A stretch of DNA of 43,366 nucleotides, taken from Candidatus Nealsoniibacteriota bacterium. GTDB lineage: Bacteria; Patescibacteriota; Minisyncoccia; Minisyncoccales; PWPS01. The stretch spans positions 1 to 43,366 of the forward strand of contig PUMP01000001.1 in assembly GCA_003551425.1 (NCBI GenBank), written 5' to 3'. The notes beneath the pieces are model-generated. The model worked only from the letters and a program-made list of their open reading frames with translations. It was not told where the DNA came from and did not search any database. Position numbers and translations under genes: made by a program. Positions 26,867-34,074 of this stretch are shown piece by piece; within the stretch, counting starts at the first letter, position 1; every line of letters begins with the position of its first letter.

Positions 26867-27912
26867 ATTTCCTTAAGAGTGTTCCCGTAACCTCCACCGG
26901 TAGTAACGTTAATAACGCCACTCTTTCGGTAATCATCCTGTTTCACGGCCCGCACTGGCGTGTAAAGATAGTGCAGGTCCTCTCCATTTGCAAAGAAAGA
27001 CGGACTGATGTCAATAACAATTTTTTCTCCTTTTACTTCAATGCCGGGAAGCCATTTAGCGCGAAAAGCGCCATAGCTTCCATCAGAAAGCTCGTATAAT
27101 TTGCTTTTCCACTCTTCTTTTAAAAAGTCTTTGCCAAAGAAGATTCCGTTACCGGAGCTTCCACGAAAAGGTTTTATTACCCATTCCTTGGGAGGAAAAG
27201 ACAGAATAAAGGGGATATTTCTCGGGAGAAGAACAACGTCTTTCGATGTCATAACGTGCCTTTTATCAGCCACATCATTTAGAGAAACAGTATTAAAGAC
27301 TCCGTTTTTCCTCTTGTAAAGCCACTCTTTGAAATCGTTTCCGAACTCCTCTTTTCCCGCAAGATCCACGTTTCCCCAACGCCAAAGAGAGCCGGGTGAT
27401 CTTTCCATCGCTTCTTTTTCAGAAAGGACGGAAAGTGCTAATCCTTCTTTTCTCATTTCTGAAATTAAGTGGTCTCCCCAAGAATCTTTAGCGACACACC
27501 TTCCTCGAACCATGCAAATCTCTCCGAATTGGTGTTTTAAAAACTTTGCTAACGTTCTCGGAGCTGATGGAGTTTCCTCTTTCATCTCCGGAAAAGCTGC
27601 GGCAAGAGAAGCGTCCGCAGCTACGCACTCGGGAGAGTGAGCATTTACTTCGTAAACATTATCGACACAAAGCGTTCCGATTCCTTCTCCATGGGTAAAG
27701 TGAGGAACAACATCAAATCTTATATGCCCACGGAAATTACCCCCCGTCTTCTTTGACACTTCTTTCCATACTTTTTCACAGTACTTTGTCACTGTTTCTT
27801 TTTCACTTTTTGTAATTGTGAAATAACCGCCGAGAACTCCGACAGGATTTCCGGCTACATGAAACAAGTCACTCTTAAGAAAAAGATCTCTTTTTAAAGG
27901 TACAAACTTCAT
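26863..27912 (-). CDS. ATP-grasp-like protein, paralog B
   Basis: EWVIKPFRGSSGNGIFFGK, VIDISPSFFANGEDLHYLYTPVRA; shares SKKTGGNFRGHIRFD.VP.F and WRWG.V with paralog A. Confidence 0.65.
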   Translation of the reverse strand: MKFVPLKRDLFLKSDLFHVAGNPVGVLGGYFTITKSEKETVTKYCEKVWKEVSKKTGGNFRGHIRFDVVPHFTHGEGIGTLCVDNVYEVNAHSPECVAADASLAAAFPEMKEETPSAPRTLAKFLKHQFGEICMVRGRCVAKDSWGDHLISEMRKEGLALSVLSEKEAMERSPGSLWRWGNVDLAGKEEFGNDFKEWLYKRKNGVFNTVSLNDVADKRHVMTSKDVVLLPRNIPFILSFPPKEWVIKPFRGSSGNGIFFGKDFLKEEWKSKLYELSDGSYGAFRAKWLPGIEVKGEKIVIDISPSFFANGEDLHYLYTPVRAVKQDDYRKSGVINVTTGGGYGNTLKEI

Positions 27913-27984
27913 TTTTAAACCCTCCCTTTCTCAGGACTTTTGTCCTGGGCTCTCTTTTTAATAAAAAAGAAGGCTCAAAACAAA

Positions 27985-28009
27985 AAACCTTCCCGCTTGG
28001 GGAAGGTTT
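27985..28009 (-). terminator. Attenuator terminator (segments 3:4) upstream of paralog B
   Basis: Minus strand AAACCTTCCCCAAGCGGGAAGGTTTTTTG, 10-bp stem and T tract. Confidence 0.88.
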
Positions 28010-28031
28010 CTTTCTTTTTTTTTACGTTATA

Positions 28032-28118
28032 TTAAAAATTAAAATACCTCCCAAGCAGGACTTTTTCAAAGCCTCCATAAAACGCAAAATAATTTGCTTG
28101 GAAAGTTTTTTCAATCAT
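28032..28118 (-). CDS. Leader peptide B: MIEKTFQANYFAFYGGFEKVLLGRYFNF (28 aa, Phe/Tyr-rich)
   Basis: ATG 8 nt after -10 box (leaderless); ORF spans segments 1 and 2; too short for ORF track. Confidence 0.75.
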   Translation of the reverse strand: MIEKTFQANYFAFYGGFEKVLLGRYFNF

Positions 28119-28126
28119 TGTTTCTT

Positions 28127-28154
28127 ATAATAATTATTCCTTCTATTTTGTCAA
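28127..28154 (-). promoter_or_regulatory. Promoter TTGACA-N16-TATTAT of attenuator B; -35 lies in last codons of the upstream CDS
   Basis: TTGACA at 28154-28149 (within AAC TTG ACA AAA TAG), TATTAT at 28132-28127, minus strand. Confidence 0.8.
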
Positions 28155-28904
28155 GTTTAATTTCATCTCTTCAACATAGCGCTTAACTACAACTTTTAAG
28201 TAGTCAGCCTCTTCTTTTTGTAATCCAAGAAGACATTCTTTTTTTAAGTCTTCTTCTTTCGAATTTTCCAGATAATCCAGGAATGTATGGAAATATTTAG
28301 GATGCCATATATACATTGTCACAAGTTCGTTGGCATCTTCTTGCGCTCTTACGGCAATCTCCGACATTTTATTGATAATGCTCTTGTCCTTATGGCGATC
28401 ATACTGAGGAGCGCTTCCCCAAATAGATAATCCTCTCTTTGGAAAATTATCTCTCTTTTGAAAACAAAAATTAAAGAGGTCGGAAAAACAGGAGTCAATC
28501 TTTCCTTGCAGTGATCTTTCGTGCCATAATTTCGGATCATCCACGCTTTCTCGGGAAAAAAGATACTCTTGATAAGCATGATTTACTTCATGAAGAAAAC
28601 GATATTTTTTAGTCTCCTCTCCGGGCTCAGGATAAAAGCTTTCACCAACTTCTTCATTTATTCCTACCCTAAAAATACAGTGTTTCCACTTTTCTTTAGG
28701 CATCCACTTTTCGGAAGTATAGATCTTTCTTGTACTGCTTGAGTAAATAAATCCCCACCCGTGCTTTTGCTCTTCAATCCCCTTAATATATCCATTTTCC
28801 ACTAAAAAAGCTCCCAATTCCGGTTCAAGGGTTCTGTTCTCGTCCCCCTCTATCGCTTTTCGGGGAACATTTAATATTTCTGTTACTTTTTCTTTCAAGT
28901 TCAT
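28143..28904 (-). CDS. Putative metallopeptidase-like protein with HEVNH motif
   Basis: KKYRFLHEVNHAYQEYLFSRE resembles a HExxH helix. Confidence 0.5.
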   Translation of the reverse strand: MNLKEKVTEILNVPRKAIEGDENRTLEPELGAFLVENGYIKGIEEQKHGWGFIYSSSTRKIYTSEKWMPKEKWKHCIFRVGINEEVGESFYPEPGEETKKYRFLHEVNHAYQEYLFSRESVDDPKLWHERSLQGKIDSCFSDLFNFCFQKRDNFPKRGLSIWGSAPQYDRHKDKSIINKMSEIAVRAQEDANELVTMYIWHPKYFHTFLDYLENSKEEDLKKECLLGLQKEEADYLKVVVKRYVEEMKLNLTK

Positions 28905-29209
28905 AATTTCTCCTCACTAAGCCTTATTATTTCTTCCAGATTATCCTTCTTGCCGCTTTTCACCTTGTGCCGGTGTTTGCATCGTAAACAGCGATAATGA
29001 ATAAAATTTTCTCCCCCTTTACGCTCTGCTCCTATGGGCTCCATAAGACCTCTACATTCTTCGCTTCTATCCCCTGGGTTTATGTCCACATGCTTGGACC
29101 AAAGGCACTTCGGGCAATGATCGGTATAGCCCTCCCCTTTAATGGCTTTACCGCAGTTTTCACAAACAAAATCCTCTGTTCTTTTTTGAAACCTTTTCTC
29201 AAAGCTCAT
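28901..29209 (-). CDS. RNHCP domain protein
   Basis: FQKRTEDFVCENCGKAIKGEGYTDHCPKCLWSKHVDINPGDRSEECRGLMEPIG...HYRCLRCKHRHKV. Confidence 0.9.
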   Translation of the reverse strand: MSFEKRFQKRTEDFVCENCGKAIKGEGYTDHCPKCLWSKHVDINPGDRSEECRGLMEPIGAERKGGENFIHYRCLRCKHRHKVKSGKKDNLEEIIRLSEEKL

Positions 29210-30311
29210 AAAGGTCTGTGGTCTTTTTTATAATATCCTCTTCTTTAAATCTATCTTCTACTATCTCTCTTCCTTTTTTTCCGTATTTTACGCGAAGACT
29301 CTCATTTTCAAGAAGCGTCTCTATGGCTTCTTGTAGCTCTTTCTTGCTTCCCGGAGTAACTAAAATACCGTTTTCTCCATTTTTTATTACTTCCCGACAT
29401 CCGGGATTATCGGTCGTAATTACCGGTTTTTCCATCGCTCCCGCTTCTAAAATAATCCTCGGAACTCCTTCTCTGTATTTAGAGGGAAAGACCACTATAT
29501 CGGAAGAATAAAGAATCTCTCTCACATCACTTCTATTTCCAAGATATTTTACTACTCCTTCTTGCTCCCATTTTTTTATTTCCCTCAAAGGGACGGCGGA
29601 AGGATTATCGTCAATCGGGCCCACCAAAAGAAACAGTGCTTTCCCTTTTAATCTCTCCGCAACCGCCTTGAACTCTCCCACTCCTTTCTTATATAACATC
29701 CGAGAGATCATGGATACAACCGTTTCATCTCCCTTTTTTACTTCCGCTCGAACCTTCTCTTTGGAAAAATAATCAAGATCAACTCCCGAGCTTTCAATGA
29801 GTGCACACTTTTTCTCTTGAAGACACCCTTCCCTTAAAAGCTCTTCCATGTCTTCTTTGTTTTGAAAAATTACTTTCTCACAAAAGCGAAAAGATAGTTT
29901 ATATAAAAAAACGGCTATTTTACGGATAAATGAGCTTTTTCTCTCAAAGGCATACCCTAAACCGTTAACCGTACAGTAAATTTTTTTTACTCCTGCCATT
30001 TTTTGCCCTAAAACTCCGAAAGTATTCGGTTTAACGGTAAAATTGTGACAAAGATCGATCTTTTCTTTTCTGCATAAATTAAAAACACGAAAAGTATAAA
30101 TAATATCCCCGCCCCGTAAATCCACGGCCCTCTTTAGGGGAAGGTTAAAAAAGGACACTCCTTCTTTTTCTATCTTTTCTTGGAATTGCCTTTCCGTTAA
30201 ACTACCACCGGCAATGACGGAAAATCCCCTTTCTATCATTTCCTTCATAAGTCCCATCCGGAAATTATAAAGAGAAAAATCGGTATTGGAAAAATAAGCT
30301 ATTTTTTTCAT
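29199..30311 (-). CDS. Glycosyltransferase family 4
   Basis: YFSNTDFSLYNFRMGLMKEM...; PSKYREGVPRIILEAGAMEKPVITTDNPGCREVI. Confidence 0.9.
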   Translation of the reverse strand: MKKIAYFSNTDFSLYNFRMGLMKEMIERGFSVIAGGSLTERQFQEKIEKEGVSFFNLPLKRAVDLRGGDIIYTFRVFNLCRKEKIDLCHNFTVKPNTFGVLGQKMAGVKKIYCTVNGLGYAFERKSSFIRKIAVFLYKLSFRFCEKVIFQNKEDMEELLREGCLQEKKCALIESSGVDLDYFSKEKVRAEVKKGDETVVSMISRMLYKKGVGEFKAVAERLKGKALFLLVGPIDDNPSAVPLREIKKWEQEGVVKYLGNRSDVREILYSSDIVVFPSKYREGVPRIILEAGAMEKPVITTDNPGCREVIKNGENGILVTPGSKKELQEAIETLLENESLRVKYGKKGREIVEDRFKEEDIIKKTTDLYEL

Positions 30312-31204
30312 ATAACTTGCCTCTCACACGCTATTTCAATATTATTTCTCATCTTGTCGTGTTTTCCCTCTTTAAATTCTTCTCCTTCTTTTTCTGTCTT
30401 TACATTATCTATTATCCTTAAAAGATTTTCTATCTTTTTTAGCGCTTCCTTGTTTTGCAGTATTACTTTATATGTCTCCAATTGTTTTTTTATTTGGTCT
30501 AAAAAAATTATTTGAGCTTCACTACGTCTAATCCTTTCTTTGGCTTCTTTATTGCCGGTCTGCAAAAACTCTGCACAATCGTCAAAAAGATTTTCGGCGT
30601 TATTTCTGTCAATGCCAATTACCACGGGAATCGGCTTTTCTATCTTCCCTTTATATATTTCTCCGTCACTGCCCTCTACTTCGGAACAATAATACTTAAC
30701 TTCCGCGGAAGAAAAGTCTCTTTCCGTTTTCCTTACATTCTTTTCCACTTTTTCCTCTACTCGATCATAATCGGAAGACAAACAAACATCTACCGCAAGA
30801 AAACTTCTCTTCTCCTCTTCATTGAACTCTATAACAAGGTCCGTTCCATTCTTATAATCATCATAATCGCAGGTCTTCAGTACTATCGCCTCTCCTCCAA
30901 ACCACTCATTAAGCTCGGCTACTTCTTCTATTACTTTTTCAAGCATTTTAGCTATTCTGTGATTTTCTTGTTCTTCTTTGGGAAGTTTTTTTTGCAAATT
31001 TTCATACTTTTCTTTCAATCTCTTGGCAAAATCTTTGTCTTTCTCCACTTCTTCTCTTCCGTAATAATCTATAAAGTCATCCATATTGATTCTTTCTTGT
31101 GATATTTTAAGATCAATGATCTCCATATTGGTTCTCAGAGATTCTTTTTCCAGAAAATCTTTTTGAGAAGCAAATTGCTCTCTTTCCGCAGGTTCTTTAA
31201 ACAT
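30308..31204 (-). CDS. Hypothetical charged/helical protein
   Basis: Intact 298-aa ORF, 4-bp overlap with downstream GT4. Confidence 0.6.
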   Translation of the reverse strand: MFKEPAEREQFASQKDFLEKESLRTNMEIIDLKISQERINMDDFIDYYGREEVEKDKDFAKRLKEKYENLQKKLPKEEQENHRIAKMLEKVIEEVAELNEWFGGEAIVLKTCDYDDYKNGTDLVIEFNEEEKRSFLAVDVCLSSDYDRVEEKVEKNVRKTERDFSSAEVKYYCSEVEGSDGEIYKGKIEKPIPVVIGIDRNNAENLFDDCAEFLQTGNKEAKERIRRSEAQIIFLDQIKKQLETYKVILQNKEALKKIENLLRIIDNVKTEKEGEEFKEGKHDKMRNNIEIACERQVI

Positions 31205-31212
31205 AATAATTT

Positions 31213-32355
31213 TTATCTTCCTAAAACTTTTTTAAACACTTTTATTTGTTCTTCTATCATCCTCTCTGTAGAAAAATTCTTAGCAGCGTATTTTTTCGCT
31301 TTTTCCGCCATCTTTTTGCTCTTCTCTTTATTTTCTATCGTCTCCACAACTTTCCTGCTAAAATCCTTGTCTCTTTTTACAAGTACAACTTTTCCTTCCG
31401 GGAAAAACTCTTCTTGCGCCGGAGACTTAATGGCAACCACCGGCACATTTGCAAGCATTGCTTCCATTACTACCAATCCTTGAGTTTCCGTCTTAGAAGG
31501 AAAGGCAAACATGTCACATGATCCGTAAACTCTTTGAACCTCTTCTTTGGGAAGCGGACCGGAAAACAAAGTCATGTCTTGGACTTTCTTTTTCTGGGCT
31601 TTTTCTTTCATCTCTTCGATATCCCCCGGACCGACAAAAAGAACTCTTGCTTTTATGTCTTTCTCTTTAAGCTCTTTTGCCACGTCAAGCAGAACATCCA
31701 AATTCTTCTCTTTGGAGATTCTTCCCACATAGAGTATTATCGTTGATCCCTTTGGAATATTGAACCTTTTCTGTATTTCTTTTTTGCTAAACGGTTTCGG
31801 AGAAGGCTTTATTCCCGTCGGAATCACATGAATGGAAGTTTTCACTCCGTAGCTTATAAGTTTCTTTTTCATCGCTTCCCCCGGAACCATGATGGCATCA
31901 ACTCTATTACATAAGTCCTTGCTCCTTCTTCTCATAGCGTAAGCCCCCATTTTTCCCGCATAAATTCTTCCGTACTCTTCTATAAAAGTATGATAAAAAA
32001 GAACTTTCGGTTTCTTTGATCTCATCATCTGCGCTTCAAAAGCGTTAGGTGCCCAGCTAACGGTATGAAGCCAATATGCATCAGGCTCAAATTCATCGAC
32101 TATTTTTTTAATCTGGCTTCTCGCCTGAATTCCAAAAACCCTTTCTTTTTTCTTGAATATATTGGTCGTAATCCCGTAAGCTAACGAAGAAGAGGCAACG
32201 GGACAATGCTCTTTTCTTGCTTTTCCTTTCCCATAATCAGGAGAAACGATTCTTACCTCATGCCCTTTTTTGACAAATCCGTCAATAGAAGTGTTCACGG
32301 AGACCGTAACTCCGTTTAATAAAGGATAAGTTAGAGAAGATATTATTATTTTCAT
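31213..32355 (-). CDS. Glycosyltransferase family 4
   Basis: SLTYPLLNGVTVSVNTSIDGFVKKGHEVRIVSPD; ILYVGRISKEKNLDVLLDVA; FPSKTETQGLVVMEAM. Confidence 0.92.
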   Translation of the reverse strand: MKIIISSLTYPLLNGVTVSVNTSIDGFVKKGHEVRIVSPDYGKGKARKEHCPVASSSLAYGITTNIFKKKERVFGIQARSQIKKIVDEFEPDAYWLHTVSWAPNAFEAQMMRSKKPKVLFYHTFIEEYGRIYAGKMGAYAMRRRSKDLCNRVDAIMVPGEAMKKKLISYGVKTSIHVIPTGIKPSPKPFSKKEIQKRFNIPKGSTIILYVGRISKEKNLDVLLDVAKELKEKDIKARVLFVGPGDIEEMKEKAQKKKVQDMTLFSGPLPKEEVQRVYGSCDMFAFPSKTETQGLVVMEAMLANVPVVAIKSPAQEEFFPEGKVVLVKRDKDFSRKVVETIENKEKSKKMAEKAKKYAAKNFSTERMIEEQIKVFKKVLGR

Positions 32356-32388
32356 TGTTATTATTTTATCATATAAAAAGAAAACCGG

Positions 32389-32844
32389 CTAAGAAATGCC
32401 GGCCTTTTCTAATCTTTTCGCCTCCCTTTTTGCATATTTAATACTTTTATTTATTTCGCTAAAACTGTCCAATCTTTCTTTAAAAACCTTTTCCAAAAAG
32501 ATTATTATTTCCTTCTTTTTGTATAAGTCCGCGAAGGCTATGTGCCATTCTCTATGAAATTTTTCAGGTAAAGAAACCTTTTTTTTACCACCCCTATTTT
32601 TGGGCTTTATATGGTGCTCGTCATAAGCAGAGCCTAATATAAGGGTGTCGTCTTCCCATAATTCATAGATGTCCTCAACAAGGACGATGCCCCCGTTTTT
32701 CTGTTTCTCTTCCATTAAATCACTAATCTCTTCAATGAAAGAGAAAGCATCATCTTCGCAATTTATTCTGTTTGCAAAGACTGTGTGCAACGCCTTCCCG
32801 AACCTGGAAGGCTTTTCTTCAAGGAACGACAGAAACTGATTCAA
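32389..32844 (-). CDS. Small protein with HNH-like motif
   Basis: DEHHIKPKNRGGKKKVSLPEKFHREWHIAF. Confidence 0.6.
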   Translation of the reverse strand: MNQFLSFLEEKPSRFGKALHTVFANRINCEDDAFSFIEEISDLMEEKQKNGGIVLVEDIYELWEDDTLILGSAYDEHHIKPKNRGGKKKVSLPEKFHREWHIAFADLYKKKEIIIFLEKVFKERLDSFSEINKSIKYAKREAKRLEKAGIS

Positions 32845-32872
32845 AGATCATCCCTCCCTTTTTCATATAATA

Positions 32873-33994
32873 CTAATTTTCTTCTGTTTTGCAATAATGA
32901 TCCTGTGGCTCTTTTTCCACATCTCCTTTAAATCCTTCACTGTCCATACAATAATAATCTCTGTCTCTACTGCAAAAAGCGACCCAAACAACATAAGAGT
33001 CTCCACCGGAAGAAACTCTTATTTGATACTCGTCGTGAAAGCCGCACTCGGGAACCCTTCCTTTCATCCAAGTCCAGTCGTCAGAAACTTCATGATCTTT
33101 ATAGCTTCCATATAAATACCGGTAATACTCGATATTTTCCTTTATTTTATGAAAGTGCTCTTTTATTTCCCCGTCCATTTCTTCTCTTTGCAAATCGCTT
33201 AGCATCTTTATTCTTGCATCCTCCATGGTCAAAAACTCTTCCGGAGGAGCGATGGAAAAGTCTTGATTAAAGTGGGAAAGGATAACAAGGGTGTCTTGAC
33301 CCAAGACTCCTCCTTGCGCTGTAATCTCACTTAAATCTATATCCCTATTCCAAGATATTTTTCTTATAAAATAATTCCTGTCCACCCAAATATCCAATTT
33401 TTCCTCTTCTAAGAGAACCGTGTAAGCGTAAAGCTCCATTCCTCTTACCATCTCTCTTCCCCGGTAATTTTTTAATTCAAGGTCACTGAGATTAGGGATT
33501 ATTTTTCTTATCTCTTCTTCTTTTCGGGAAAGAATTTGCGGAAGCTCTATTTCTTCTTTAAATATCTCGTTTAATTCTTCTCTTTTTTCTATCTTCACCC
33601 AGTCCCCTTTAATTCTTTCTGCATCTTCTCTTACTACTCCCCAGAAAGGAACACTGGAGACATTAAGATAAAGGTCTTCTTCCGACATAATTGTTTCTGC
33701 CTGAAAATCAAAAGAAGCGCCTTTGGAGTAATATTTGGTTTCATAGCTCCCTCTTATATCTCCCTTTTTAATGTTAACATCCATAATTCCGGAAAAAACT
33801 CCGTCAACGGAAAAATCCCCCTTATAATCAAAAGAGGTATTAATATTGCCGCGGAAAGAATCGGCTTGAAGAGGATTCTCCAAGGGTTTCGTTAATTTTT
33901 CCTCAGGATTAACTTCTTCTTCCGCAAAAAAATAGCTCCAAGAGAAAAAGGCCAATATTACAAGCAGCGCTATAGTCAGATAATTCTTCCACAT
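32873..33994 (-). CDS. Membrane-anchored extracytoplasmic hypothetical protein
   Basis: N-terminal TM and large beta-rich domain; promoter TATAAT 9 nt upstream of ATG. Confidence 0.65.
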   Translation of the reverse strand: MWKNYLTIALLVILAFFSWSYFFAEEEVNPEEKLTKPLENPLQADSFRGNINTSFDYKGDFSVDGVFSGIMDVNIKKGDIRGSYETKYYSKGASFDFQAETIMSEEDLYLNVSSVPFWGVVREDAERIKGDWVKIEKREELNEIFKEEIELPQILSRKEEEIRKIIPNLSDLELKNYRGREMVRGMELYAYTVLLEEEKLDIWVDRNYFIRKISWNRDIDLSEITAQGGVLGQDTLVILSHFNQDFSIAPPEEFLTMEDARIKMLSDLQREEMDGEIKEHFHKIKENIEYYRYLYGSYKDHEVSDDWTWMKGRVPECGFHDEYQIRVSSGGDSYVVWVAFCSRDRDYYCMDSEGFKGDVEKEPQDHYCKTEEN

Positions 33995-34039
33995 AATTTT
34001 TGTATTATAGCGGTTTTAAGGGAAAAATAAAAGCCCCAA

Positions 34040-34068
34040 TTGTAAAAATCGTCTAAAGAAATTATAAT
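34040..34068 (+). promoter_or_regulatory. Promoter TTGTAA-N17-TATAAT, 6 nt before ATG of the 34075 CDS
   Basis: Direct reading; implies leaderless mRNA. Confidence 0.75.
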
Positions 34069-34074
34069 CTACTT

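Noticed and set aside
26712-26936. 74-aa ORF MITERVALLTLLPV...SRI from the track
   Set aside because: It runs antisense-free but across the end of paralog B, its terminator and a consensus promoter; only the last 29 codons (from 26801) fit a transcript, so it is treated as the leader peptide.
30512-31102. 196-aa + ORF
   Set aside because: Antisense of the 298-aa minus CDS; F/I-rich composition typical of the complement of a Lys/Glu-rich gene.
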